From NCBI GenBank assembly GCA_022592445.1, contig JABYQR010000136.1, forward strand, positions 45,434-109,433: a stretch of DNA of 64,000 nucleotides. Reading direction: 5' to 3'. Below, in pieces: positions 1-11,504 of this stretch. Made by a program: the position numbers and the translations under genes. The notes beneath the pieces are model-generated. The model searched no databases and was not told the origin of the DNA. It worked only from the letters and a program-made list of their open reading frames with translations. Position 1 is the stretch's first letter. Every line of letters starts with the position of its first letter. The stretch comes from Cytidiella melzeri (lineage: Eukaryota; Basidiomycota; Agaricomycetes; Polyporales; Irpicaceae).

Positions 1-240
1 GCTTCACAGTGCATCTGTGCAGAAGCTCCACCGTATTCTCAACCTTGGATGATCAATTCACATTACTGCTATAGAGCTCGGAATCATACAATAGGTTTTG
101 CTTCGATTCACGTAGAGCTGCAGCTTAAGTATTTGGCTCACAATCCTGAGCGGTCACTCTGCTCACTGCTCATCTTGCACGTTCCTAGGTCGATATGTAT
201 ATGAATAATCCAGAAAGCTGCGCGCAGAAAATGATGAGAT
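1..240. other. Left edge, no gene seen
   Basis: No convincing coding frame or repeat is visible. The stretch is the 3' flank of the minus-strand MIM1-type gene that ends at 241. Confidence 0.4.
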
Positions 241-1428
241 CTACGGCTTGACATTATACCTAGGCTGCGGGTTAGACCCTACCGCCTGCGTGCGCGCGCG
301 CACGCCAACATTAGTAGCGACGGGTTTCCCAGGTACTTTCCAGCCCAACCATCCTACCAAGACGTTCTTCGCAAAGATCTCTCCGAACCCGAGCATGACG
401 CCGTTCACAAACGGCAGTAAGAGGTTGATGGCGAGGCTGGACGCCACGGCAAGTACGCGCGTCTTTGTGGAGAGCTGCGTGTCGAACGCCGCAAGTGTCG
501 CTGAAGCATGTTTGTCCGTGTGATGCTTATGGTGGTCGTGGTGGCCGTGTCGAAGCTGCTCTTCGTAACGCTGACGCGTGGAACTATGGTGAAGGTTTTG
601 AGACGAGGTAGGTGAATGCAAATCCGATGGGATCGTCATTGAAGGGAAGGAAGAGGTCATGTCCGAGGGTATCTCTTCCCACTTGTCGTGCTTAGAAGAG
701 TCGGGCTCAGAGCTTGGATGGCTGTCTACACCTTCAGGATTGCTGGACGACGATGACGGCTCATCCTTGCCATAACGCAGTATATCAGAATCATTCGGCT
801 GCGTCAATCAGCAGCAAAGTATAGCACGTACCTGACCAGCTCTAGGCGTCTCGCCAGCGACCAAATCTCTAGCGTCCGCTGGACTAGGACTCGCACCGCC
901 CTCGTTCTCTGCCCTCACACTCTCCCAACCACTCACACTAGCAGTTCCACTCCCCGAGAACCCACCGACACTCGCCGTACTCTCACTCAACTTTAGACTC
1001 CTCCTCCTCTCCTCCAACACGCTGTCCTTCCAATCCACCCCGGCCTTCTCCTTCTCCAATCTCACAGCCTCCCACTTGGCCCGCTCCGCCTCCGCTTTCT
1101 GTCGCTGCTCTGCAGACCTCGCGCGCCATCCAACGAGGTGCTCATCATACTCGGTCTTCCACTCGTCTTCAGACGAAGAAGCAGCCGCTACTTCGGCTGT
1201 AGTTTCCGACAGCGGCGTATGAGCGACTTCTGGCTCGGTGGCAGTGGCAGGAGGAGGTTGGGGGTGCGCAGACACCTTTGTGATAGGTGCAGGCGCAAAC
1301 GCGTCCGATAGCGCAGACTAGCAAACAAAAAGGTCGACGTGGTATGTTAACACACTGTTCCGTCCTTCGTGCTCGCCGGTGCATACCTGCAACAAGTCTT
1401 CCTCGTCTGTGTTGAGGTTGTCAGCCAT
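241..1428 (-). CDS. MIM1: MIM1/TOM13 mitochondrial outer-membrane insertion protein
   Basis: Three exons, complement of 241-798, 832-1317 and 1387-1428, encode 361 aa with all phases consistent. The start is the ATG at 1428 (MADNLNTDEEDLLQ), joined in frame across a GTATGC..CTAG intron. A second, very short 33-nt intron (GTACGT..GCAG) contains the in-frame stop that would otherwise end the protein. The N-terminal two thirds is acidic, charged and low complexity, with a Glu/Arg/Lys-rich helical stretch and a His-rich run. Near the C-terminus lies the diagnostic hydrophobic segment with INLLLPFVNGVMLGFGEIFA. In yeast, Mim1/Tom13 works with Mim2 to insert alpha-helical proteins into the mitochondrial outer membrane and to help TOM assembly. 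The protein is much longer than yeast Mim1 because of the N-terminal extension. The family call rests on the membrane segment alone. Confidence 0.75.
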
Positions 1429-1658
1429 GCGCTGTGAGACTCAAAGAGTGTTTTGGAGTAGATTTCGGGCGTCGGTTGCTGGTTGTAGACCTGTACGCAC
1501 CCAAGATATGACGGTGGTCTGAGCGTGACAGACTGGCATGATGGCGTTCAGCGCAACTCCGGGTTAGGCAATTATCTCATCACGTGTGTGCCGATTGTCG
1601 GGCGTACCGGTACCGAGCAAGTCGGGCAGAAAGTACCAGCCGGGCTGCAAAAAATGTA

Positions 1659-1685
1659 AGATAGGCCCAGTACACTCCCCGCTAC
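1659..1685 (+). repeat. Left terminal inverted repeat, 27 bp
   Basis: Exact reverse complement of 11478-11504. A TA dinucleotide lies just outside at 1657-1658. It sits 214 bp from the transposase stop codon. Confidence 0.92.
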
Positions 1686-1898
1686 GTATGTCACAGTGTG
1701 ACAATCACGTGAAAGACTTTCGGCAGACGTCGGCAGCCCCAATTGGGTAATGTTAGGTAGTTATCGGAAAATTTCTACAGTACGAGTTGATGACCATTGT
1801 ACTACGCGGATGGATGTGCAATGCAGCGTAGAGCTAGACTACATAAAACATAACAATATGGCACAATGAACAAGATGGTGAATGAGCATAGAAGTGAA

Positions 1899-3671
1899 TC
1901 AGGGAGAAACACCGGCCTCGTCCATAATTGCAAAGATGTGGTGAGGGAGAACACGATGGCCACGGTACTCTTTTGCGGCCCACGCAGCTTGCTTGCCTGA
2001 CAAGCCGCGTCGATATCCGTCCATGAAACGGCTGGCACGAATATAAAACCTGTTGAGTCGAGGGATGTCGAAGCACATCAGTAGTAAACTTTGTAGCACA
2101 AGAATTTCCGTACGTACTTGCGAATGTCGGTCACCGATATACTGTCCAGCGCGGCGACAACGTTCCTCTCAAGGTCAGCTTCGAGTGAGGAGTCAGGGAA
2201 CATCCGATACTCTCGCTTCGCCGCGCCCCAGCATTGCTCAATCGGGTTGAGTTTGCAGTGGAATTTCGGTAAGTAGAGTACCTTGAAGCCTCGCTCTCTA
2301 CAATGCTTCTCCACTATGCTCTCGACATTCTTGAAATCCGGCTGATTGTAGAGGATCCTGCGGCAGCAGCACGAAAGCCTGGGCAGCGGGCACCTGAACT
2401 TCGGGCACTCCGCACGAAGACCTTCCACATCGATACCACGTTCTCCAAGAATGGTCGCCATCCCTTTGAAAACACCTGCGCGAGGATGTCCTGGTGGATA
2501 ATACAAAGACTGGGGGCGACCGTCTGTAAGCTGTCCGTTGGCCATCCGAACTCGAACCTTTCTCTGACCGGTAGGTGTGCTTTGCTTGATATCAACGCCA
2601 AACATCGGTTGGCCATCCTTTGTTGGATTCAAAGACATCCGACGAGCTGACAGAGCATCATCGGCGCGCTTGAGGTGAGTCGTTGCATTGTCGAGAATGA
2701 AGATGTGCCTCATTCCGGGATAGTGTCGCTGGAGGATGTCCATGGCAGCAGTGAGTTGAGCGACGATGTCATTGTTAGTGAAGTAGCCATCGCGGGCCAG
2801 CCCGGCTTTGAACAAAACCCGTGCAGATTCCATGCCATCTGGTGAACGCAGCCAGCCAAAATCGGCCGAGACGAAGTCAGCAACCATCAATGAAGCCCCT
2901 TCACCTTTGGCACGAGGGACCGCCTTTTCGCCCCTATTCACCCATCGGATGATACGGCGATCATGGGCATAAAACGTTGACTCGTCATGGAACCAGTAGA
3001 CGACTCGCGAATTGCGTGGCAGGGGAGTATTGCCAGGGATAGGAACTACTGTGCCATCCGGATTGAAGTGAAGAACGTCGGGATCAAGATCAGCGAGGGC
3101 AGGGAGGAAAACGTTGTTTCAGTACGCCACCACATCTTCTCGCTCATGTCCATCAACAAACTGTCCGTGGGGGCTCTTCATCCAGCGATAGTCAAGACGA
3201 CGCATCCAGGTTTGCGCCGTTGACAGACAAACAGCTCTCGTGAGTCCATGATTTGCTTGAACGTCTGCTCTGGCAGTGAAGTTGACAATGTCTTGCGCAC
3301 GGACAAATTTTCCGACACTTTGCAGGTGGTCCAGAACCTCAATTGCTAGGTCGGGTTTTTGATCGAGGAGGCACGCGTTCCAATAGCCGTTGACCAATCC
3401 GCTGTACGGGAGTGCCTGACGATTCTTCATGAACGCTCTCGTCCACTCGCGGAGTCGTCTTGCCATGTAAGTGCTTGCCTCTGTGTCGTGCATAGTGTTT
3501 ACTGATGCAGAGATCCAGCTCATTGTCCCATGGACATACTTGTACAAGAACATCCGCATCTGTCCCAGCCGCCTCCGCAATCCCTCGTCACCTCGAAAAG
3601 TCAAATGCCCGCGTCCAGATTTCCGACGGGGCTGCAGGATGTTCTTGACATCCATCCATGCAGCTCGAGCA
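1899..3671 (-). pseudogene. DDE transposase, C-terminal body, one in-frame stop
   Basis: The frame runs from a 3' splice site at about 3671 to 2118, then across a 68-nt intron (2050-2117, GTACGT..CAACAG) to a final exon 2049-1899. Visible motifs in order are WFHDESTFYAHD (first Asp), FILDNATTH (second Asp) and LPKFHCKLNPIEQCWGAAK (catalytic Glu in NPIE), matching the DDE triad of IS630/Tc1/mariner transposases. The end, with GKQAAWAAKEYRGHRVLP, is also typical of an Agaricomycete branch I recall. One TGA at 3119-3121 interrupts an otherwise continuous frame after DGHEREDVVAY. The 5' coding exons are missing upstream and are found instead at about 11148-10680, beyond an inserted element. The gene cannot make a full transposase here. 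Confidence 0.8.
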
Positions 3672-3715
3672 TCTGCAAAATGACCGTTACCTATTGAGGT
3701 TGTGAAAGGGCGGCA

Positions 3716-4058
3716 AAGGGCAATAGGGCGCCGTAGGCACCCCCCCCTCTATCGAGGATAGAGAGTGTGCAGATAGCGCCTTATAGGGTATTTAGGAAAA
3801 TACCTATGTATGCCTATATGCCTATACGCCTAAGAGAGCACGCGAGCGAACTTGTTAACATACAGTTATCAAATTTGCGCGCACATCCTTATTTGGATCC
3901 CAACGGCGGCTTTCGTGCTGATGCGCGATTATGCGCCTGTCAATAAAACTCATGCGACCAAATGATGAATTGTGAGGACATGGTGCTACGGGTATACAGG
4001 TGGTATGTGAGCGGCCAGTCACTTCTCAGCCTCATAATTGGCGGCCGTAACGCTCCAG
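3716..4058. other. Left subterminal region of the Plavaka-type element
   Basis: No gene. It holds a C8 run, a GGGCG motif and a short cluster of direct repeats of the form TGCCTATA at about 3796-3833. Just before the stop of the minus-strand gene is a short duplicated GCGGCCGT/CTCGTCGGC stretch. Confidence 0.4.
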
Positions 4059-6447
4059 TTACTCGTCGGCCTCGTAGTCGGCGGCCGTGAGGCGGCGACG
4101 TTTGTGAGGGGCACCGTCATCTGTTGCATTCACATCCGAAATACCGGCATGCTCACTGTGTGGATAGAATGACAGATTAGTAAAGCACACTCCCGTAGCA
4201 AATTAACCCTGCACTTACAGGCATTCAGCGAGGAGCTCCTGTTGATATTTACGCGCAGCCTTACTCCCAGAGGCAGTATGCGCGTGCCATCCTTCGAGAT
4301 TCTCAAGATGCTTGAGGTACTTCTGGTGGTACAGCGCTTCTGAGAAAGGATCAGCACTCTTCTCATGCTCCGAGTGCTTGATGCCTTTCCTCGACGGCAC
4401 TCTCTCGTATCCGTCGGTCCACTGATCGAGAGAATAGTGTATCTATAATGGTTCAATATGTGAGACGTCAACGTACGAGCATGCACAATAAAGCATACCG
4501 ATGTTATCGCCATCGCTAGCACAGGCAACGCGAGAGCTCCGTCGTCGTCGAAGAATTCGCGGTGAGTTATTCCGAGCGGGTGCTTCTTCTTGTCCCATAA
4601 CCAAAGCTTGATGATGCTTAGGATCAACGATGACCGAAGAAGATTGCGCGGAGTTGATCGATGCGCAAAAGGTTCCTGTTAGGCATGTATGTCAGTTCAA
4701 ATCTAGTAGCCGAGAACTCGCTGGCAACGTACGCGGTTTGCAAAACAAGGGCTCTCATCCGGCTGGAGCAGGTCATTCACGAGCTGCTTATTCATGTTCA
4801 TGACATCAACATTTGTGGTGCTGCAAGGTTTCAGACCGTAAAATTTGGGCGTAAGGTCGGTGGCGATTGCGCGAAGCACGGTGCGCTCAGCCGACAGGAG
4901 CTGGCGTAGCTGTGAGCAGAATACAGAGCGTAAAATACAGATGTGATTAGCGAAGAAGTAAAGTTACTCGAGTAAGACTTACCAGTTCTGCCTCACCGCT
5001 ACTCAGGCCGTCAGACACACTGGCAGCGCTGTCAACTCCTCGTGCTATGAGATCACTGCGGGAAGCGGCAAAGGCGTCGTGCATGACCGTGTAGAGCTTG
5101 GTGGCACTATCCGGGCGGCGTCTGTCTGGGTCGAAATGTGAGGTATCATTGACAGGAAAACCATAGACGGCGGCGCAATGGGCTCGCATGAGGGGAAAGG
5201 CATTCGAGATCACACTGCGACGAGCATCATCTTGAATGATAGCTGTAGAGCGTGACTTGCGAGCCCGCGGCTGCTTCACTTCTGCGGTGTTGTCGTGGGT
5301 TTGTGGAGTTGCCGGAGTTCCACAAGGGCTGTTCTCGTTGCTTCGAGCACTTGCGCTGTTGCCAGAAGCAGCTATAACCTTCAAGGGCGCAGTTACTCAG
5401 CGCATAGCACACATGAGTAGGGAAACCAGGTACATACCTGGTTCTCGTTCGAAGGGTACATTGAGTTGCTTGTACCGAGAGCTTGTGGTGTTGGTGCGCT
5501 TTCTGTTCCGGCTACGCCCGATACGGTTACTGTGGAGCTGAGCAATGCCGAATCGACTGTGGCGACACGGCTTGTTGCAGCGGTCCTGGGAAAGGCCGCC
5601 AAATTTGGTGGTACAAAATCGGTGGATCCTTGGGGTAGATAGTTGGCGCGTCGCGGCTCAAGTGTGATGCTAGTGACCTACACATCGATGTCAATGAAAG
5701 CGCAAGTATCATTAACATAGACACCACTTACAACAGGAGGTTGTAATGGGGCCATGTCGTTGTTAGCAATGTCATTCTGTAGACTTCCCCAAACGTCCAT
5801 GTCGCTGTGGGCGTCATGCTCGTGAGAAAATGGCTGCATACTGTGACTACTGAAAGTGGAAAAATCAGTAGTTTCCCAGGCTGTAAACTGACCGCTCTCG
5901 GGTTCAAGCTTGAGATCCAAAGTCCCTGGTCTTTGCATGCCTTGCGTAGCCCATGAATAATTGAATGATGCTGGTTGTGTGCCAAAGGCTGAGGAGGTAT
6001 CGGCAAGGCTTGGATGCCAAGGTGCACAAACATGAGCCAACAGTGCAACACCTGAGCTCGACAATACTTACGGTAGGTGAGGACTGGGCGACGTCCGAGC
6101 TACATCACTACCCGATGAAGGTGTTGTATCTGCAATAGAGTTGCCCTGAGAGACCAATGCCTGAGATCGCGGCGAGGAAGGAGTTGCGGTGGGAGGAACA
6201 GCAGACTCAAGTCGTCGACTCGCTATCGTCTTCTGCCGCTTCGCTGCTATCTGGCGCTGTCGTTCACGTTGAGCATCTGCGTAGCAGCAGTCAGACTCAT
6301 ATTCATACGGCTTCGATATCCGGTAAGACCACACTTACTCATCTCCAGTATTGCTGGCGCAAATCGCGGCTGACGGCGGCCAAGTCCAAGTGGTCGGTCA
6401 GCCTCGTCGTCAGTAGCAAAGATGGCAGGCGGGATGTTGTTGGGCAT
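4059..6447 (-). CDS. DUF6532-like protein carried by the Plavaka-type element
   Basis: Nine exons on the complement (6339-6447, 6072-6276, 5732-6008, 5438-5677, 4983-5378, 4733-4909, 4499-4675, 4219-4442, 4059-4155) splice with perfect phase into 633 aa. The start is ATG 6447 (MPNNIPPAIFATDDEAD). The N-terminal half is disordered, with an Arg/Gln/Lys-rich stretch (QRERQRQIAAKRQ) just after the first intron. The C-terminal half has a globular region: RRSVISNAFPLMRAHC, then LILSIIKLWLWDKKKHPLG, then ALALPVLAMAITS and LDQWTDGYERV, then a Tyr/His-rich helix (EALYHQKYLKHLENL). This order resembles the basidiomycete DUF6532 domain, a family of unknown function that I associate with repeat-rich regions; that is recall, not a search. 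The tail carries a KRRR basic cluster, a possible nuclear signal. It is divergently transcribed from the transposase start, about 215 bp apart. It appears intact, unlike its transposase neighbour. Confidence 0.7.
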
Positions 6448-6662
6448 GACTATTGTAAATTATTGGAAAGAGGAATGAGAGTGAACTTGAATGAGTGAAT
6501 AGGAGGGGGGATACGCAACAGCCAGACTAAACGAACGTCGTGGTAGCTTGAAGAAAAAAAAATTCCGGCCTCTTCCGTGCTGTAGTCGGCAAGATACTCT
6601 TGGGGCAGCCGCACCGATACTGCCCAAAATCACAAGATCGATCACCTTGCTACTTCACCTGG

Positions 6663-9652
6663 ATGCTGTCAGCCATGCCGCTGTCACCTTACTTTTTGTG
6701 CTCTTTCTGCGCTCGATCCTTTCCGACAAGAGCATCTGTTGGTCAGCACGTCGCAAACAACAAGTCCTGTCGAGAACGCCGGGATACAGAGCTTGCGGCA
6801 CTCAGCAGAGAGCACTCATATCACGCTTTCGGTGCAAGTCCTGGGAACTCAGCAACGCAACGTCAGTATACTCCTACCACAGATGTACAATGCGAACTCC
6901 TACTCACCGATATCAATGAACCGCATACGGCACGAGCGCAAGACTTGGATGCTGATCCGGATGCGCAACCTCCTGCTCCTATCAGCCATGTGTCTACAGA
7001 TGAGACTGTACTTCATGACAGCGCACCTCGTTATGCACAGCCGTCTCCTCCTCATCTTGCCGCTGGCGCTTCGTTTGGAACAGGCCGCACTGGATTCGAG
7101 AAGATCCGCGACAAACAGATCTGGCGAGGAGAGAAGGTTTGGGGCTCATTTGATAGCGAAGAGGATTGGGAGTTGGCGAAATGGCTAGTGACGAATGTCG
7201 GTCATGCGCAAGCCGAGTCTTTCCTAAAGCTAGGAATTGTGAGTGCAGTGTGACGTCTCTATGAGCTTCACTTACTCTAGTACGCCAGATTCAGCGCGCC
7301 GGCCCTGCATATACAAACAAATCCAAACTCTACCAAGCCGTTGATGCGCTACCGAGTGGTCCAGGATGGAAATGTCAAGAGCTGGTTCAGACGGGAGATC
7401 TAGTGGATGCGGAAGGGCGACCACTTACCGAGAGTCTCGAACTCTGGTTTCGAGATCCAATCGACTGCGTTCGTGAGCTGCTTGGCAATCCTATGTTCAA
7501 AAACCTCCTTGCGTATGCACCTGAGCGAGTCTACCGGGACTCTCAAGGAAGAGTGCGCCATATAGATGAGACCTGGACTGCAAATTGGTGGTGGGAAGTG
7601 CAGGTACGCTAACTGCCATTGATCCACGAGAGAGATATCTGCTCATGATTGATTGCGTTAGCAAAGGATGCACGGCGGTCACCGTCCATGCATGGCACTA
7701 TCCTCATAGGCTACATACCGGTCGGGGAATTTGACTGCTTTAGCGAGCAGAAGCGTTCGCTTGCTCGTTACCAGGCCTTTCATGCTGCGATGAAAGTCAT
7801 TCTTGACTCTATGGTCCACGCTGGCAAGGAGGGGATCTTTGCAACTTGTGCCGATCAGCAGGTCCGACGTGTACATCCGATTCTGGCTGCGTATGTCGCA
7901 GACTATCCGGAGCAGTGTTTGGTCGTGGGTTGCATGGAAAATTGTTGTCCTATAGGCCAGATAGCACCACAAAATCGGGGATCTCATCAGTTCTGCGCTG
8001 CGCGAGACCAGAAAGAGATCCTTGACTTACTGAGCTCTCATCGAAACGGCACTCTCACTTCGGAGCTTCGACAACGATTTGACAACTTGGGACTGCGCGC
8101 GATTCACGACCCGTTCTGGCGCGATCTTCCGTATGCCGACGTTTTCCGTGCCTTCACTCCAGACCTGCTGCACCAGCTGCACAAAGGTGTCTTCAAAGAC
8201 CACCTCGTCAAGTGGTGTACTGAGCTGATCAGTGAAATCGAGTTAGACAAGCGGTACATGTCGCTACCCACCTTGCATGGTCTTCGCCACTTCAAGAGTG
8301 GTATTTCTGGGGTGTCGCAGTGGACGGGACATGAGCACAAAGAGATGGAAAAGATGTTTCTCGCGCTTATTGCTGGCGGAGTTGATGATGAAGTTGTTCT
8401 TGCGGTTCGCGCGCTTCTGGACTTTGTTTATTTCTCATCGTTTCAGTCGCACACCACCACCACTACACTTGCTGCACTCAAGGCCTCGCTCGACAACTTT
8501 CACTCGTATAAGGACATCTTTATCCATCTTGGTGCTCGAAACCCCCCGCATTTCAATATTCCAAAATACCATATGCTCGAACATTACGTTCAGCTCATTC
8601 TCGACTTCGGCAGCGCAGATGGTTTCAACACGGAGTGGTCTGAGCGACTGCACATCGACTATGCCAAAGACGCGTACCGTGCCTCCAACAAACACGACTA
8701 CACCGTTCAAATGACACGATGGCTATCGCGTCAGGAAGCTGTGGACCGCTTTACCGTATATCTTGATTGGTGTAAACGGGGCGAGTATTCTCCTCTATCT
8801 GCGACGTATATGACTACAATTTCTGAGTTGCCCCTTGATGACGACGAGCCGAACAGCACGGAATCACACCACAAACAAGCTACGACACAGCCATACAAGG
8901 TCGCAGCTGCATCCCCTCGTCATCTGCAAGGCATTTCAGTTGCCGACATCTCAAGCCGCCTGGGAGTCTCGCAGTTCCTGCCCGCACTTCGCGTGTACCT
9001 ACAGTCACGCAATTGTCTTGTCAACATCTACGAGCGTGACGGTTTCGACCTGTACAAGGAGCTTGTTGTACACCTTCCGCCAGTTTCGGAAGTTAGCAGG
9101 ACGAAGCTGAAAAATGTGGTGCGCGCATCACCTGCCATGGCAGCATCAGGACGGCGACAAGCAGAGCCAGCGCAGTGCGACTTTGCATTAGTTCGGACGG
9201 GTGAGGCAAATCCACACACAGACGGCACCGCTTTAGCAGGTAAGCTAGTATTTATCCCTCTCATTGTGTCAGGTGCTGACGTGCGCTCAGGCTTGCGGAT
9301 TGCTCACGTTCGAGCGATCTTCAACGTGCCGAAGCACTTCAATGTTGGTAATGCTCATCCGCTGGTATACCTAGAGTGGTTCACCCCGTTCCATACACCT
9401 GACACTGTTACTGGTCTTCATATCATCACGCGCTCGACACGAAGACACTTACCTTACGGAGAGATTGTAGAGGCTGACCGCATCGTCCGAAACTGCTACC
9501 TACAACCTAAGTGCGGCAGGGTGCAGGATGTGGGATGGACGAGTGAAGCGGTGAAGGATAAATGTCGAGTATTTTATGTCAATTCATACATAGACTACCA
9601 TATGTTCTTGCTACTCCGTCTTGGTGATGTGAATGCCATAAATTCGCAATGA
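6663..9652 (+). pseudogene. Plavaka-family transposase lacking its first catalytic segment
   Basis: Exon 1 (6663 or 6675 to 7238) carries a C2H2-like finger (CSFCARSFPTRASVGQH) and the family block RGEKVWGSFDSEEDWELAKW. Exon 2 (7289-7603) has LELWFRDPIDCVRELLGN and ends WWWEVQ. Exon 3 resumes at DARRSPSMHGTILIGYIPV (about 7659) and continues to 9652, with one further intron at 9240-9290. Family members normally have about 40 residues between WWWE and the RR.PS block, including a SDKT-like motif taken as the first Asp of the RNase H fold. That segment is absent. An in-frame join is possible with a 3' splice site at GCAAAG, so a shortened protein could be made, but catalysis is doubtful. Later parts (FTPDLLHQLHKGVFKDHL, GFNTEWSERLHIDYAKDAY) are well kept. 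Confidence 0.75.
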
Positions 9653-9814
9653 TATTTGTACTCTAATGACATGGGTGTGATTCGAGAATATGGCGGTGTG
9701 CAATCTCAGAGACTGTCTTCTCTCGACTACTGCCTTTTGAGGCCTTCACGGCCCACTCAATCGTGTCTAGTAGACATGTCTGTGATGTTACAGACGAGTC
9801 AGGCATGTAGAGAC

Positions 9815-10511
9815 TCACAAAGCACCACGACTCACCTCATTTGCGGTACAGTTCTCAATGACAACTTGCACATATTTCTCCATGATGTCGCCTCGGTCTC
9901 GCCACAGCTCGTGCGTAGTGCCTACCAGCCACTGGACCCACTCCGGAGCACGTATATCATCCCTCCATCCCTCGAACTGATCCAATATGACGCGCGGACC
10001 GACATGTTCTCCTTCTCGTAATGAGGGCAGTTTGCTGGATACAATTGCGTTCGTGTAGAGTGTGAACATATCTGGATCTATGAACGCGCCGTCTACTTGG
10101 CCCTGATAACTCCGACAGTCAGACACAACACAGAGAGCGTGAACGGGAGTGACATACCACAACCCGTTCAACAGTCAGAAGGCAGCGAGCCAGCCGCCCT
10201 GGGATGCACTTCGCATCTACTGCTATGTCTCTCCCACAAACCTCCACCGCTGACGCTATCCAGCGATCTGTACGATCTGGTAATCCGAGCCGCTCACGAC
10301 GAAACCTGGCGTAATCATTGGCATCCGAGAGTATGCAGTTGGGCGGCGGTCGTAATACCGGGACTGGTTGTCTGACCCGGAATTTCGTGGTGAGCTGCTT
10401 CATTGGAAGCTGCACAGAGCGGGATGGCTACGAGGTGACTGTAGTTGCAGTTCAGTAAAAGGAGGCAGGGTGGTATCACATACCTCGCTCGTTGAGTTCT
10501 TGGTAGCGCAT
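9815..10511 (-). CDS. Hypothetical minus-strand gene at the right arm of the Plavaka-type element
   Basis: Possible exon 1 starts at ATG 10511 (MRYQELNER, then GTATGT). Two longer open stretches follow: 10415-10120 and, after a GTATGT..TATCAG intron, 10094-9830 (GQVDGAFIDPDMF... LWRDRGDIMEKYVQVVIENC). I do not recognise a family. It is convergent with the transposase gene, which ends at 9652. Exon 1 does not join cleanly by eye to exon 2, so the model is incomplete. Confidence 0.35.
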
Positions 10512-10679
10512 TGTCGCACGTTGAGGGATGATGGCGGTAGGTAGCAAAAGGAACGTTAGGGATTTGCGCCCTATCGCGGCCTACCTAGCGCCCACTGATA
10601 CCTACCACGCCCTATACGCCATCACCGCGCCTACAGAGTTTCGCCCTGCCCTACCGGGCAGAAACGACTTTCCTGATGA

Positions 10680-11148
10680 GCTTCAGCAACAGATGGAGGC
10701 GGCTCGAACTGTGCATCAGAGTCGTTGCGCAAAGCCAAGCTCGACCGCGTCCCTGGTGTCACGGTTGGTTCGAGATCCAATGAAGCCTCAGGAACAGATG
10801 TGAGTGTCTCTTGCATGGGCTCATGGTGTGTCGTGCTGACGGTCTCTGGTGCCCAGGTCGGCTGGCAGATTTCATCAAACGTTGTTGACATCTGCGTTCT
10901 AAGACACGCAGCTTGCTCTAGGCTTGCTTCAACTGTCGTCGCGGAGATGTGCAGACCACTGTCATCGCGCGCAGTGCCCTGAGACACGCATGTTAGTCAT
11001 ACATGTCTCATCTACATCATAATATGAGACTCACTTTATTCTCTTTGTTATTCTCATTGAGGGCCGCTTGCCTCGGCTGCTTCGAAGGCTGAGCATGCTT
11101 GCCAAGGTTGCTAATGGCGGCATGTTTTCTCTTCGACATTCTTGCCAT
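10680..11148 (-). pseudogene. N-terminal exons of the split Tc1/mariner-type transposase
   Basis: Exon 1 is 11148-11035 (38 codons, MARMSKRKHAAISNLGKHAQ...), followed by a GTGAGT..CTCAG intron and exon 2 from 10978. Exon 2 is acidic and Ser/Thr/Pro-rich, ending near SVAEAHQ where the reading frame runs into the nested element. The start sits 330 bp inside the right inverted repeat and in the same orientation as the C-terminal body at 3671-1899. I read these as the 5' exons of that transposase, separated by the insertion. The basic MSKRK... start followed by an acidic disordered stretch is what I recall of this family's N-terminus. Confidence 0.6.
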
Positions 11149-11477
11149 AGCAGTAGCCTCTCTGCCAGTCGTGAAGGTGCAGGTCCCTCTATATTATTCG
11201 CGCACTGTTTCGGTCAGCTCGCCATCGGAAAACATTCATCTATTCTGCAGTTCCGAATAACGTCTCTTAACGCTCGTTCTCTGCAGTGTTTTTGGATGTT
11301 GCTCCCTTACGACTACCGTCTCTGAAAATTTGTAACCTAAGAATTCTAGCAAACATCTTTGTGTATAGTTCTCCGGTTTTATATTGTTTCTATATGGCTC
11401 CATGAGCCAGTAATTAATTTTACAATTGTGGCCCCCCGCCAAAATGGACGCAAGCGCCGTCACACCTGTCATGTGAT

Positions 11478-11504
11478 GTAGCGGGGAGTGTACTGGGCCT
11501 ATCT
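11478..11504 (-). repeat. Right terminal inverted repeat, 27 bp
   Basis: Exact reverse complement of 1659-1685, with TA outside at 11505-11506. It marks the promoter side of the split transposase gene. Confidence 0.92.

Larger units (their letters stand above)
3690..10690. mobile_element. Plavaka-type (CACTA-like) transposon nested in the Tc1/mariner-type element
   Basis: About 7 kb between the two halves of the outer transposase. It carries a Plavaka-family transposase on the plus strand (6663-9652), a divergent nine-exon gene on the minus strand (4059-6447) and minus-strand coding fragments at 9815-10511. I could not fix the exact ends: no clean terminal inverted repeat or target duplication was found by eye, so the limits are uncertain by tens of bases. 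TAGGGCG-like motifs occur in opposite orientation near both ends (3723-3732; 10566-10574 and 10608-10616), as expected for subterminal binding sites. Confidence 0.65.

Noticed and set aside
10760..10780. GGTTCGAGATCC resembling a tRNA B box
   Set aside because: No matching A box or cloverleaf could be formed around it.
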